From UBA1227 sp045642705 (GTDB taxonomy: Bacteria > Bacillota > Clostridia > Oscillospirales > Acutalibacteraceae), in assembly GCA_045642705.1 (NCBI GenBank), contig JAZUJK010000008.1, forward strand, positions 1-64,000: a stretch of DNA of 64,000 nt, read 5' to 3'. Positions 10,268-18,826 of the stretch are shown in pieces. The number at the start of each line of letters is the position of its first letter. Positions within the stretch are counted from its first letter, which is position 1. A program made the translations under genes and the position numbers. Below the pieces are notes generated by a model. It was not told the origin of the DNA and searched no databases. It worked only from the letters and a program-made list of their open reading frames with translations.

Positions 10268-11629
10268 ATGATGTTATTAAAAGTTAGAAAATTTCTAGCG
10301 TCAGATATCTTTATGTTAATAATGCTACTTCTAGCATGTCTAATTATCATCACAGACCAGATGGTAGCAACTCCAGCATATTATGGCTTTACAATTATTT
10401 ATGGATTTATAATTAGTGCAATTCTAATACTTACAGACGACATATTATCTGTATTTGGTCCTATATTATTACTGATTTCTTTTGTAATTCAATATAAGGA
10501 TTCCTATGATGGATTTATTGTATATCTATGGGGTGCACCGATTATTGCTTTTGCAATACTTTTCCACTTTATAGCATATAGAAAAAAGTGTAAGAAAGTA
10601 AGAATTAGAGACCTTGACCTCTTCGTACCTATGTGCTTTGCCACGGCCGCTGTACTCCTTGGCGGCGTTGGCATTATGACATTCTCTGAGTATACTTATA
10701 AACTCAATTTGTCATATATGTTTACATTGGGACCACTTGTAATTTTAGTTTATATTTTACTATCCAAGAGGATAGGAGAGGGACAAAATTATACTGAGCA
10801 TTTGGACGAGAGAATATCCAAGATTTTAACCTATGTATCAATCTTCATAATATTTGCGATATTCGAATATTATGGTGAGCATATAAATGAGTTCCTAGCA
10901 GATCCTGATATTCTTCCTTTCCAGTGGAGAAATAATGCAAGTACACTGCTAATTCTCTTTATGCCATTTTCTTTCTATCTGTCAAGGAAGAAAAATTTCG
11001 CATATATAATTGTACCTTTCCTTGATGTTATAGCATTCGTATTGTCGGGTTCGCGCGGCGGACTGATATTTGGCCTCGCAGAATTCGCAATGCTAATAAT
11101 TTATTCTGCAGTAATTGATAAGAAACATAGAAAAGTACTTATTGGAATTACTGCGGCAGGAGCGCTTGCTGCAGTGGCCATTCTAATCAAATTCTGGCCT
11201 ATGTTCTCTTATACAATAGATAGATTTACATCATATACTGAAAACTTCCGCAGAATTGGCCTCTGGAAGCGCTCGCTCGTCGACTTCCGCGCGAACCCTA
11301 TAACAGGACGTGGAATAGGCTATATGGGCAACAGAGATTTGCATCCATCCAAGATTGGCCAACTATGTTGGTATCATTCATCGATTCCACAGGTAATAGG
11401 AAGCTTTGGTATTATTGGTATATTCTGTTTCCTATATCAATTTATTGCTCGTATTGAATTCTTTAAAAAGAGGAGTGGCAATGGCTTCTCAACAGCAGTA
11501 TTTTGGTCATATATCGGACTAGAGATGATGTCTCTTGTAAATCCTGGTATTTTTGCTCCAGCATACCTTGTAATAATCACTATTTTCTTTGTTTTCGCTG
11601 AACAATGTAAAATGCCAACAAAACTTTAA
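10268..11629 (+). CDS. O-antigen ligase/polymerase-like multi-pass membrane protein
   Basis: About 453 residues with roughly ten to twelve hydrophobic segments. The central SGSRGGLIFGLAEFA segment and the loop NPITGRGIGYMGN followed by an H-S-S-x-P-Q-V-x-G-S-F-G-x-x-G pattern are characteristic of the Wzy_C/O-antigen ligase family, which transfers or polymerises undecaprenyl-linked glycans outside the membrane. In a Gram-positive it would act in capsule or teichuronic-type polymer assembly; the substrate cannot be read. The start is ATG 10268 after AAAGGAGAG (10258-10266); an in-frame TTG at 10250 lies upstream of that site. It stands alone between the groES promoter and a terminator, so no glycan operon surrounds it. 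Confidence 0.8.
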   Translation: MMLLKVRKFLASDIFMLIMLLLACLIIITDQMVATPAYYGFTIIYGFIISAILILTDDILSVFGPILLLISFVIQYKDSYDGFIVYLWGAPIIAFAILFHFIAYRKKCKKVRIRDLDLFVPMCFATAAVLLGGVGIMTFSEYTYKLNLSYMFTLGPLVILVYILLSKRIGEGQNYTEHLDERISKILTYVSIFIIFAIFEYYGEHINEFLADPDILPFQWRNNASTLLILFMPFSFYLSRKKNFAYIIVPFLDVIAFVLSGSRGGLIFGLAEFAMLIIYSAVIDKKHRKVLIGITAAGALAAVAILIKFWPMFSYTIDRFTSYTENFRRIGLWKRSLVDFRANPITGRGIGYMGNRDLHPSKIGQLCWYHSSIPQVIGSFGIIGIFCFLYQFIARIEFFKKRSGNGFSTAVFWSYIGLEMMSLVNPGIFAPAYLVIITIFFVFAEQCKMPTKL

Positions 11630-11634
11630 TTTTT

Positions 11635-11670
11635 AAGCCCTGTCTTATAATTGACAGGGCTTATTATTTA
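11635..11670 (+). terminator. Intrinsic terminator after the O-antigen ligase-like gene
   Basis: AAGCCCTGTC (11635-11644) pairs perfectly with GACAGGGCTT (11653-11662), followed by ATTATTTAT. The 3' stem arm also contains part of the next promoter's -35 box. Confidence 0.85.
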
Positions 11671-11700
11671 TGTTAAAATTTTTATGAACTGATTCATAAA
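11651..11700 (+). promoter_or_regulatory. Promoter and palindromic operator of the TetR gene
   Basis: TTGACA (11651-11656), a 17-bp spacer and TAAAAT (11674-11679) form a strong promoter. One base further lies a perfect inverted repeat, TTTATGAA-CTGA-TTCATAAA (11681-11700), covering the expected transcription start. This is the classic place for a TetR-family repressor to control its own operon. The -35 overlaps the previous terminator stem. Confidence 0.8.
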
Positions 11701-11712
11701 GAGGTGAATTTC

Positions 11713-12243
11713 ATGCCTAAAATTATTGAAAATTTGGAAGAAAGACTAATTGAAGAAGCAAGCAAAGAACTGTTTGAAAAAGGCTATGCTGATATGACAA
11801 TTCGTACAATTGCTCAGAATTGCGGAATAGCAGTTGGAACAGTTTATAACTACTACAAGTCAAAAGATGAACTAGTAGGTCAGGTTATGCTTCGAGATTG
11901 GCAAAAAATTATGGCTGATGTCAAGCATCAATGTGAATCCTCAATAGATATATTTGAGGGATTTAAATTTATGTTTGATGGAATTTCAACTTTCTCAGAA
12001 AAATATGATCCAGTATGGACACAGTATGGTAAATATACAAGCGTTCGTCGTGAGGCACCAATCCAGTTCGATTGGCTCATTACTCAGCTGGCAGATATCC
12101 TATATGAAGTTTTGGAAAGATGTCACAATGAAAAGGACCATTACATCTCTGAATTTCTTGCTGAAATTCTACTCAATGCGGCAACAAAACAAGACTTTGA
12201 GTATGATAATTTGTCTAGAGTATTAAAGCGAATGTTTGGTTAA
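11713..12243 (+). CDS. TetR family transcriptional regulator
   Basis: The 176-residue protein has an N-terminal TetR helix-turn-helix (about residues 9-50): EEASKELFEKGYADMTIRTI, then AQNCGIAVGTVYNYYKSKDEL, where GIAVGTVYNYY is the recognition helix. The C-terminal ligand domain is helical and not recognisable, so the inducer is unknown. ATG 11713 is chosen because GAGGTG (11701-11706) sits seven bases before it; the GTG inside that site is less likely. The perfect palindrome just upstream suggests autorepression, and the reductase cluster begins 29 bases after the stop without a terminator, so it probably controls those genes. Confidence 0.92.
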   Translation: MPKIIENLEERLIEEASKELFEKGYADMTIRTIAQNCGIAVGTVYNYYKSKDELVGQVMLRDWQKIMADVKHQCESSIDIFEGFKFMFDGISTFSEKYDPVWTQYGKYTSVRREAPIQFDWLITQLADILYEVLERCHNEKDHYISEFLAEILLNAATKQDFEYDNLSRVLKRMFG

Positions 12244-12272
12244 TTTAAAACAACATTTTGGAGGTTACACAA

Positions 12273-13187
12273 ATGAAAGTAGTTCTCGCTGGCGCATTTG
12301 GTAAACTTGGCTCTGATATTTTAAGAGCACTCGTAAACGCAGGTCATGATGTTCTTGCAGCAGATATGGTAATTAAGGAACTTGATGGACTTGATCCAAA
12401 TGCTTACAAAACAAGACAAATTGATGTTACTGACGTAGATAACATCAAGGGACTCTGCGACGGTGCAGATGTTGTTATTACAACAGTAGGTCTCACAGGC
12501 GCTTCAACTAAGGTCAATAACTATGATATTGACTTCGCAGGTAACTTAAACCTCGTTAATGAAGCAAAGGCTGCTGGTGTAAATCACTTTGTTTACATCT
12601 CAGTTATCAATGCTGACAAGGGCGATGGAATTCCAATGGTACATTCCAAGTATCTCCTTGAAGCAGAACTCAAGAACAGTGGCATGAATTATGTAATTCA
12701 TCGTCCAACTGGATATTTCTATGATATCGCACACGTTTTCTGGCCAATGATTTTAAAGGGCGAGATTCAGCTTCTAAAGGGCGAGCCTAAGAAGGCAAAC
12801 GTTATCGATACTAAGGACTTCGCTAAGTTCATTGTTGACACAATGCTTGAAGAAAATGTTACTTATAGCGTAGGTGGTAGAGAGACATACACATATCAGG
12901 AGATCGGCCAGATGTTCTGGGAGGCTGCTGGTAACACTGGTGCTGTTCCAATCAAGTACTCACCAGCATGGATGTTCTCAGTACTTGCAATGCTTCCTAA
13001 GATCAAGGCTGAAGGTAAGTCTGATGTTATGAAGTTCTCTAAGTTCACACTTTCTAATGACTGCTATGGTGATCATGAAGTAGATGGTCTCTCATTCAAG
13101 CAGTACATCTTTGATAAGTCATATGCTCCAGTTATTGAAGCAGAGCTTGCTGCAAAAGCAGCTGCCGCAGCTAAGGAGGGTAAATAA
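12273..13187 (+). CDS. Atypical SDR, NAD(P)-binding NmrA-like oxidoreductase
   Basis: The 304-residue protein begins with a Rossmann dinucleotide site, VVLAGAFGKLGSDILRAL (G-A-F-G-x-L-G), followed by an acidic strand end and the FVYISVINAD segment. A HSK triad-like position and HRPTGYFYD follow. This is the pattern of NmrA/atypical short-chain dehydrogenases, which often act as NAD(P)H-dependent reductases or redox sensors. A lysine and alanine-rich tail ends the protein. ATG 12273 follows GGAGG; an in-frame TTG upstream is rejected. The stop shares one base with the next ATG, so it is tightly coupled to the DUF1295 gene. The substrate is unknown; a role in lipid, steroid or tetrapyrrole reduction is only inference. 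Confidence 0.85.
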   Translation: MKVVLAGAFGKLGSDILRALVNAGHDVLAADMVIKELDGLDPNAYKTRQIDVTDVDNIKGLCDGADVVITTVGLTGASTKVNNYDIDFAGNLNLVNEAKAAGVNHFVYISVINADKGDGIPMVHSKYLLEAELKNSGMNYVIHRPTGYFYDIAHVFWPMILKGEIQLLKGEPKKANVIDTKDFAKFIVDTMLEENVTYSVGGRETYTYQEIGQMFWEAAGNTGAVPIKYSPAWMFSVLAMLPKIKAEGKSDVMKFSKFTLSNDCYGDHEVDGLSFKQYIFDKSYAPVIEAELAAKAAAAAKEGK

Positions 13188-14056
13188 TGTATTATCTTGT
13201 ACTATTTATTTTTTCTCTCATTTTCTGTTGCGTAGGTTTTAAAGAGTTTGTATGGTTCATGTCTGTAGGTTATGGCCTTTCAGTATGTGGAATCGGTATT
13301 GCAAACCTTATCGTATTACTTACAGGTGGTAGCCTTGGCGGACTTGAGTTCGTACAGCTTTCTGGCCTTCCACTCTATATCACACTTGCACAGTGCGTAC
13401 TCTTTATCTGCTATGGTATCCGTCTCGGTGGATTCCTTCTTATTCGTGAACTCAAGAATGCAGCTTACAAGAAGACATTGCAGGATGCAGCTGGTGCAGA
13501 GCCTCCAATCTTCGTTAAGGTTGTTATGTGGCTCCTTATGGGCGCTCTCTATCTTGCTCAGACATCAGGTCTCAACTATCGTATCCACAACGATTCAGGT
13601 GCTGTAATCGTTCCAATCATTGGTATTGTAATCGCTCTCTGTGGTGTTATTATCGAAGCTACTGCTGATAAGCAGAAGGGTGCACAGAAGAAGGAAGATC
13701 CTAACATGGTTGCTACCAAAGGTCTTTTCAAACTCGTTCGTTGCCCTAACTACTTCGGTGAAGTAACATTCTGGACAGGTACATTTATCTCTGGTATTAC
13801 ATCATATCATAGCTTTGCACAGTGGCTCATCGCTATTATCGGTTATATCGCAATCGTTTATATCATGTTCAACGGCTGCCAGAGACTCGATAAGAGACAG
13901 TCAATGAGACTTGCTGGCAATCCTAAGTTCGAGGAATATGCAACTAAGACTCCTATCCTCATCCCATTCATTCCATGGTATTATCACATGGATCCTAAGA
14001 AGGCAGCAATCGAAGCTAAGATTGCTCACGCTGAAAAGCTTGCTAAGAAGATGTAA
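13187..14056 (+). CDS. DUF1295 (steroid 5-alpha-reductase-like) membrane protein
   Basis: The 289-residue integral membrane protein has about seven hydrophobic segments. The C-terminal half carries the DUF1295 signature: K-G-L-F-x-x-V-R-x-P-N-Y-F-G-E (near 182-196), a W-x-x-x-x-x-G-Y segment, and E-E-Y-A-x-K-T-P. This family is related to steroid 5-alpha reductases and ICMT-type enzymes, which use NADPH or SAM on lipid-like substrates within the membrane. Adjacent to an NAD(P)-binding SDR (stop and start overlap) and behind a TetR regulator, it probably reduces a hydrophobic compound, but the compound cannot be named. Codon use is rich in C-ending codons, as for well-expressed genes. Confidence 0.88.
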   Translation: MYYLVLFIFSLIFCCVGFKEFVWFMSVGYGLSVCGIGIANLIVLLTGGSLGGLEFVQLSGLPLYITLAQCVLFICYGIRLGGFLLIRELKNAAYKKTLQDAAGAEPPIFVKVVMWLLMGALYLAQTSGLNYRIHNDSGAVIVPIIGIVIALCGVIIEATADKQKGAQKKEDPNMVATKGLFKLVRCPNYFGEVTFWTGTFISGITSYHSFAQWLIAIIGYIAIVYIMFNGCQRLDKRQSMRLAGNPKFEEYATKTPILIPFIPWYYHMDPKKAAIEAKIAHAEKLAKKM

Positions 14057-14065
14057 GGTGATTAT

Positions 14066-14707
14066 ATGCAATTCTTTGATACAGTAACTGTATTTACAGG
14101 AGATTACAATGTCCTTATGGCAATTGTAGATTTCCTACCAGTATTGTTCTATTTCCTTGCTGCATGGCAAGTAGCATCTGATTTATATGCTCGCATTAGC
14201 AAGACGGCTTATGGCCTTCTTGCTGGTGGTGCACTTATGTGCTTCATAGGTGGTGCATTTAAAGCACTCTGGAAATTACTTTTCTGCTTTGGCATCAACT
14301 ATCCAGCATTTTTCACATCATTCTTCCCAATGCAGGGACCTGGCTTCTGCCTCTATTTTGCTGGTCTCATTATTGCTATGAATCAGCTAAAGAAGGGTAA
14401 GAGCGAGAATTCTCTTAATGTAATAACAGCAACAACTGTTACATCATCAGTTCCACTCTTATCTCTACAGTCAATAGGCAGTATCGGTAGCCTTGTATGC
14501 CTTATTATTCTCGGCTTTAAGGGCAAGAATAAACTCGCAGGTATCTATTTCATCCTATCAATAGTATTCCTATTTGGTATGGTAGGCCTCAGTGTTACAC
14601 TTGATTCAACTCTTGCTTGGGCTAACTGGGTAGAGCAGGGTGTAAATACAATCGGCCAAGTATTCTTCTTCCTCGGTGCAAGATCAATGCACAAGAGTGG
14701 ATATTAA
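14066..14707 (+). CDS. Six-segment membrane protein of unknown function
   Basis: I do not recognise the family. The 213 residues contain about six hydrophobic stretches: near residues 15-40, 48-62, 80-105, 125-150, 155-178 and 190-205, with an aromatic loop between segments 2 and 3 (WKLLFCFGINYPAFFTSFFP). Cytoplasmic-side lysines (KKGKSE and FKGKNK) suggest an inside-facing loop pattern. It lies nine bases after the DUF1295 stop, with GGTG upstream, so it is part of the same operon. It could be a membrane partner or a carrier for the reductase pair. Confidence that it is a gene is high; its function is open. Confidence 0.85.
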   Translation: MQFFDTVTVFTGDYNVLMAIVDFLPVLFYFLAAWQVASDLYARISKTAYGLLAGGALMCFIGGAFKALWKLLFCFGINYPAFFTSFFPMQGPGFCLYFAGLIIAMNQLKKGKSENSLNVITATTVTSSVPLLSLQSIGSIGSLVCLIILGFKGKNKLAGIYFILSIVFLFGMVGLSVTLDSTLAWANWVEQGVNTIGQVFFFLGARSMHKSGY

Positions 14708-14722
14708 TAATTGGAGAAAAAT

Positions 14723-15379
14723 ATGGATATACTTGAAATGGCTAAGAAATATTTTGATGTCCGTGAACTGGATGTTCCAGCGGATTTCAAGTCAATGAAG
14801 AATTCTAAGATGAATACTTCAATTGAGCAGTATTATATCGACGGTCTCGGAAACATGACATTCCAGCATGCAAAAGGCATGATGGGACTTATGAAAATGG
14901 AAATGATGTGTATCACACCAATTGAACGTGATCTACCACTCTTTTCATTTGATGTAATTGATGTTATGGGCAAATATACATTGATTATTGAGTTGTATGA
15001 TGTAATGCTCGAGAAAGATAATGCTCTTAATGACAAATTGCTTGCTATTAAATCTGAGTTTTTAGACCTACCTGACGATGATAGAGGAACACATTGGTAT
15101 GATGGTATCAAGATGTCCTCATCAGTATCTAAGAAGGGTAAGAAGAAGGCTATAATGGCTGGTTGTAATGAGATTTATCAGCGCTATATTGCAGAATATT
15201 TCTCATATGCAGCAGGTCTTGAAACTGTTGATGCTGATGCAAAATGCAAAGCATCTAATGAATATGTAGAGGGACTTCTCATGAATGGTGGTCCATCGAC
15301 AGACATATTCGTTGATATGCTTGGCAAGGAAAAGACAACAGAATATTTCAAAAAGTACATTTTTGGTACTGAAAGATAA
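14723..15379 (+). CDS. Uncharacterised cytoplasmic protein, last gene of the TetR-linked cluster
   Basis: The 218-residue soluble protein has no motif I can name with certainty. It contains a methionine-rich stretch (MMGLMKMEMM), an RDLPLFSFDVIDVMG segment followed by a hydrophobic strand (YTLIIELYD), and a C-terminal helix with a Y-x-x-Y pattern (IYQRYIAEYFSYAAGLE). The order of strand, D-L-P-L-F-x-x-D and C-terminal helices faintly recalls ferredoxin-dependent bilin reductases; this is a by-eye idea only. The start is ATG 14723 after GGAG; an in-frame TTG at 14711 contains the ribosome site. It is 15 bases from the membrane gene and ends at a terminator. Confidence 0.85.
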   Translation: MDILEMAKKYFDVRELDVPADFKSMKNSKMNTSIEQYYIDGLGNMTFQHAKGMMGLMKMEMMCITPIERDLPLFSFDVIDVMGKYTLIIELYDVMLEKDNALNDKLLAIKSEFLDLPDDDRGTHWYDGIKMSSSVSKKGKKKAIMAGCNEIYQRYIAEYFSYAAGLETVDADAKCKASNEYVEGLLMNGGPSTDIFVDMLGKEKTTEYFKKYIFGTER

Positions 15380-15421
15380 ATAAAAAGAGCAGATAACGAA
15401 ATGTTATCTGCTCTTATTTTA
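15380..15421. terminator. Bidirectional terminator, end of the reductase cluster
   Basis: A perfect 13-bp stem, AAGAGCAGATAAC (15385-15397) with GTTATCTGCTCTT (15403-15415), has A-rich and T-rich flanks. It serves both the plus-strand cluster and the convergent CNNM genes. Confidence 0.92.
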
Positions 15422-16681
15422 TTCTTCGATATCCTGTTTTATCTGTTCAATAAAGACTTTTTCAACACGTCTTTCATATGCCTCGATGATTGTAACATGA
15501 ATATTTTCATAGTCGAATGATTCATCTGGCTGTGGATAGTGCTCAAGCATTTCAATACACCATCCACCGACTGTTTCACTTTCGAATTCACTCTCTGGAA
15601 GTTCAAGTTCCTCAAAGAGGTCATCGAGCATCATGTCACCGTCAACTTCAAAATCATCATCGCGTTCAACGATTTCTTCTTCAACTTCATCGCTTTCATC
15701 CCAGATCTCACCGACAAGTTCCTCCAAAACGTCCTCAAGAGTTACTATACCGTGAGTTCCGCCATATTCATTAGTAACGATAGCGAGATGTTGCTTATTA
15801 GTTTTAAGCACTTCTAGGACATCAGGGAGCTTCATAGTTTTATATACGAAGCAAGGCTCCATAAGAAGGCTCTTTAAATTAAACTTATCACCATCGGATA
15901 GGGAACGAAGCAGGTGATTGACATGTAGAACACCTATAATATTGTCGATATCATCTTGGTATACTGGAATTCTTGTATGCTGAGCATTTTGAATGAATTT
16001 CAGAATCTCTTTTTGATCATCTTCAATATCTATTGCATCCATATCAACACGTGATGTCATAACATCAGATGCTGATGTCTCAGTGAAATCAATTGTGGCT
16101 TGAACAAGTTCTGAACTATCTGAACTTAGGACTCCTTCATCCTCAGCTGTCTCGATAATTGATTGAAATTCCTCAACAGCTTCATCATCGTCGTCCTCAT
16201 CCTTTTTCTCAGGGCCTGTAATTAGATTTACAAATTTTACGGTAAGCCATACAAGAGGATAGAGGAGAGTCATAAGAACTCTGATAGGAAGCGCATTTCT
16301 CATTGCAATTGTATTTGGCTTTTTCTTGGATGAAATCTTAGGAATAGTTTCACCAAAGATTATGATAAGAACTGTTATTACAATTGTTCCAAGCCATGTA
16401 AGACTATCGTCTCCAAATATTAGCTGAATTAGAACTGCCATAAGAGAGGAGGCAGCGATATTAACAAGGTTATTACCAATAAGGATTGTGCTAAGTGCAT
16501 CATCATATCTATTGGATATTGCGAGAGCACGTACGGCGCTCTTCTTGCCACTTTCAGCCTCGTGCTCGAGTCTTACCTGTGAGGCTGCTGAAAAACTCAT
16601 CTCAGATGATGAGAAGAAGTTTGATAGGAACACACAGATTAGTATTCCAATTGATACAAGAACTACTGCGAGTATATTCAT
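15419..16681 (-). CDS. CNNM/CorC family protein with CBS domains (second of a pair)
   Basis: A hemolysin C/CorC-type membrane protein of 420 residues. An N-terminal DUF21 (CNNM) domain with about four membrane segments (about 1-170) includes SNFFSSSEMSFSAASQVRLEHEAE, where the S-E-x-x-x-x-S pattern is typical. A CBS pair follows (MTSRVDMDAIDIED and HTRIPVYQDDIDNIIGVLH; second CBS NKQHLAIVTNEYGGTHGIVTLEDVLEELVGEI), then a CorC/HlyC domain near 340-420. Family members export magnesium or, in some cases, sodium. Its start overlaps the stop of the upstream paralogue (ATGA), so the two are translationally coupled and may form a heterodimer. Confidence 0.9.
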   Translation of the reverse strand: MNILAVVLVSIGILICVFLSNFFSSSEMSFSAASQVRLEHEAESGKKSAVRALAISNRYDDALSTILIGNNLVNIAASSLMAVLIQLIFGDDSLTWLGTIVITVLIIIFGETIPKISSKKKPNTIAMRNALPIRVLMTLLYPLVWLTVKFVNLITGPEKKDEDDDDEAVEEFQSIIETAEDEGVLSSDSSELVQATIDFTETSASDVMTSRVDMDAIDIEDDQKEILKFIQNAQHTRIPVYQDDIDNIIGVLHVNHLLRSLSDGDKFNLKSLLMEPCFVYKTMKLPDVLEVLKTNKQHLAIVTNEYGGTHGIVTLEDVLEELVGEIWDESDEVEEEIVERDDDFEVDGDMMLDDLFEELELPESEFESETVGGWCIEMLEHYPQPDESFDYENIHVTIIEAYERRVEKVFIEQIKQDIEE

Positions 16682-17700
16682 TCTGCCTCACCACCTTCCT
16701 CGGCAGGGGCATTGTCTTCCTCGTCATAAATCTCACCGACGAGTTCCTCTAAAATGTCCTCGATAGTTACAATTCCATAAGTGCCGCCAAAGTCATCTTT
16801 AACAATAGCAAGTGTTACTTTGCTCGCTGACATCTTTTCAAGAAGTTCATCAATCATAACACCTTGACTTGTAAAGAAAGGCTTGTCCATTAGGCGCTTA
16901 ACATTTGGATATTTCTTAGTTCTTAGATATTGCTTTAAGTACCTTCTTATCTGAAGGACACCAAGTATTTCATCCTTGTCTCCATCATATACAGGGAGTC
17001 TAGAATGTGTGGAGTCATTGATTGTTTTAAATATCTCTTCTGGCTCCTTGGAGAGATCAATTCCTTCGATATTTACGCGTGGTGTAGAAATTGTTTCAAC
17101 AGTTACATCTTCAAATTGAAGGGCGGAGGAGATAAGATCACTCTGTTCCTCATCAATGACACCGCTTTCTTCTAGGTCCTCGATGATATCATATAATTCA
17201 TCCTCGGTAACTGTTATTTCTTTTTCTGCTTTTGTCAGCTTGCCAGCAATATTGCCGATGCCTGATAAAAGCTTGGATAGTGGGCTTAATACCTTCATAA
17301 AAATAATTAAAGGCCCCGAGCATATCAAGATACAACTTTCGCTGTTCTTCTTTGCAAAACTCTTTGGTAACATCTCACCAAAGAAAAATACAACCAATGT
17401 AGTAATGATTGTACTTAGAGATACCGCGGTTAAGCCCCATATTCTTGTAACGAAAATAGTTACAATTGAGGCGATAGAGATATGTACAATATTGGTGCAT
17501 ATCAATAGAGTGGTGATTGCCTTGTCGAAATTATCAAGTGCATATAGAACTCTTTTGGCTCTATTATCACCATGCTCAAGTACGAGCTTGATTCTATTTC
17601 TAGAAACGCTCGATAACGCGGTCTCTGTTACTGCAAATAATGCTGCAAGACCTAATAAAATTATGATTATTACAAGTGACCCTCGACTGTCTGCGTCCAT
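16678..17700 (-). CDS. CNNM/CorC family protein with CBS domains (first of a pair)
   Basis: Paralogue of the following gene: an N-terminal DUF21 membrane domain (ALFAVTETALSSVSRNRIKLVLEHGDNRA), then two CBS repeats (STPRVNIEGIDLS with HSRLPVYDGDKDEILGVLQ, and KVTLAIVKDDFGGTYGIVTIEDILEELVGEIYDEED). It is about 340 residues long and ends soon after the second CBS, lacking the CorC/HlyC domain that the partner keeps, so the pair may divide functions. ATG 17700 is chosen; 26 codons of extension upstream are AT-rich and out of character. An AAAGGAG lies about 13 bases before it, a rather long spacing. It is divergent from the pseudouridine synthase. Confidence 0.88.
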   Translation of the reverse strand: MDADSRGSLVIIIILLGLAALFAVTETALSSVSRNRIKLVLEHGDNRAKRVLYALDNFDKAITTLLICTNIVHISIASIVTIFVTRIWGLTAVSLSTIITTLVVFFFGEMLPKSFAKKNSESCILICSGPLIIFMKVLSPLSKLLSGIGNIAGKLTKAEKEITVTEDELYDIIEDLEESGVIDEEQSDLISSALQFEDVTVETISTPRVNIEGIDLSKEPEEIFKTINDSTHSRLPVYDGDKDEILGVLQIRRYLKQYLRTKKYPNVKRLMDKPFFTSQGVMIDELLEKMSASKVTLAIVKDDFGGTYGIVTIEDILEELVGEIYDEEDNAPAEEGGEAE

Positions 17701-17829
17701 TAAGGATCGTACACTCCTTTCGATATAAACCGAATAATATAGTGAATAAATTATACTTAAATAATTAATAGTTGTCAAATTACTATAGTTATCATAAAAT
17801 ACTTAAAGTACTAAAGAAGGAGGGATTTA

Positions 17830-18786
17830 ATGAAGAGCTTTACGATTGACAAGAATTCTAGCAATCAGCGTCTTGATAAATTCATTACCAAGAATTTGCC
17901 AATGCTTCCGCAGTCACTGATGTATAAATATATCAGAACCAAGCGAATCAAAGTCAATGGCAAACGCGCTGAGATATCAACTCGTCTCGCAGAAGGCGAC
18001 ATCGTTGATATGTATATTAATGATGAATTCTTTGAAAAAGCAGATCCTCATTATGACTTCCTAAAAGCAAGTACAGAACTAGACATTCTGTATGAGGATG
18101 AGAACATTCTCATCCTCGATAAAAAAGTGGGACTGTTGTCCCACCCAGACGATACCGAGTATGTCAATACGCTGATATCGCGCGTAAAGCATTATCTATA
18201 TGATAAGGGAGAGTATAATCCGGAAGATGAACTCTGCTTTACGCCTGCGCTCATTAACCGTATTGACCGCAACACAGGCGGTATCGTCATGGCCGCTAAG
18301 AACGCGGAGACGCTGCGTATCATGAATCAAAAGGTCAAGGACAGAGAGATTAATAAATTCTATCTCTGCGTCTGCCACGGCGTTCCTAGCAAGAAGGAGG
18401 ACCTCCTCGTCGATTATCTAATTAAGGACGAGGATAAGAATCAAGTAAAAGTATTTGATAGACAAGTACCAGGAAGTAAGGAGATTAAGACACTCTATAA
18501 GGTACTAAAAACTGGCAAAAATATGTCTTTACTTGAGGTTGAACTCCTAACTGGCCGTACACATCAGATAAGAGCGCATCTTGCATTTATAGGTTGCCCG
18601 CTCGTAGGCGACGGCAAGTATGGTAGCAATGCACTCAATAAAAAACTAGGTTATAAGAAACAATTCCTATATTCATATAAATTGCAATTTGATTTCACAA
18701 CTGATGCAGGCATACTTGAATATTTGAATGGAAAAGAATTCATAGCAGATGATGTATGGTTTGCAAAAGAATTTCCAAATTTCTAA
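17830..18786 (+). CDS. RluA family RNA pseudouridine synthase
   Basis: Isomerises uridine to pseudouridine in rRNA or tRNA. The 318 residues start with an S4 RNA-binding domain (NQRLDKFITKNL to RIKVNGKRAEIS, about 10-60), followed by the catalytic domain. The catalytic aspartate is D146 in R-I-D-R-N-T-G-G, a variant of the usual HRLDxxTSG. LLTGRTHQIRAHLAFIGCPLVGDGKYG is the C-terminal RluA signature. Which uridine it modifies cannot be told. AAGGAGG precedes ATG 17830 by about eight bases. It is a single gene with its own terminator. Confidence 0.92.
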   Translation: MKSFTIDKNSSNQRLDKFITKNLPMLPQSLMYKYIRTKRIKVNGKRAEISTRLAEGDIVDMYINDEFFEKADPHYDFLKASTELDILYEDENILILDKKVGLLSHPDDTEYVNTLISRVKHYLYDKGEYNPEDELCFTPALINRIDRNTGGIVMAAKNAETLRIMNQKVKDREINKFYLCVCHGVPSKKEDLLVDYLIKDEDKNQVKVFDRQVPGSKEIKTLYKVLKTGKNMSLLEVELLTGRTHQIRAHLAFIGCPLVGDGKYGSNALNKKLGYKKQFLYSYKLQFDFTTDAGILEYLNGKEFIADDVWFAKEFPNF

Positions 18787-18795
18787 AAAAATAAG

Positions 18796-18825
18796 ACCCA
18801 GCCAATCGGCTGGGCCATTTCTTTA
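18796..18825. terminator. Terminator between the pseudouridine synthase and the minus-strand small gene
   Basis: CCCAGCC (18797-18803) pairs with GGCTGGG (18808-18814) around AATC, with AAAAAATAAGA before and CCATTTCTTT after. It works best for the plus strand. Confidence 0.8.
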
Positions 18826-18826
18826 A

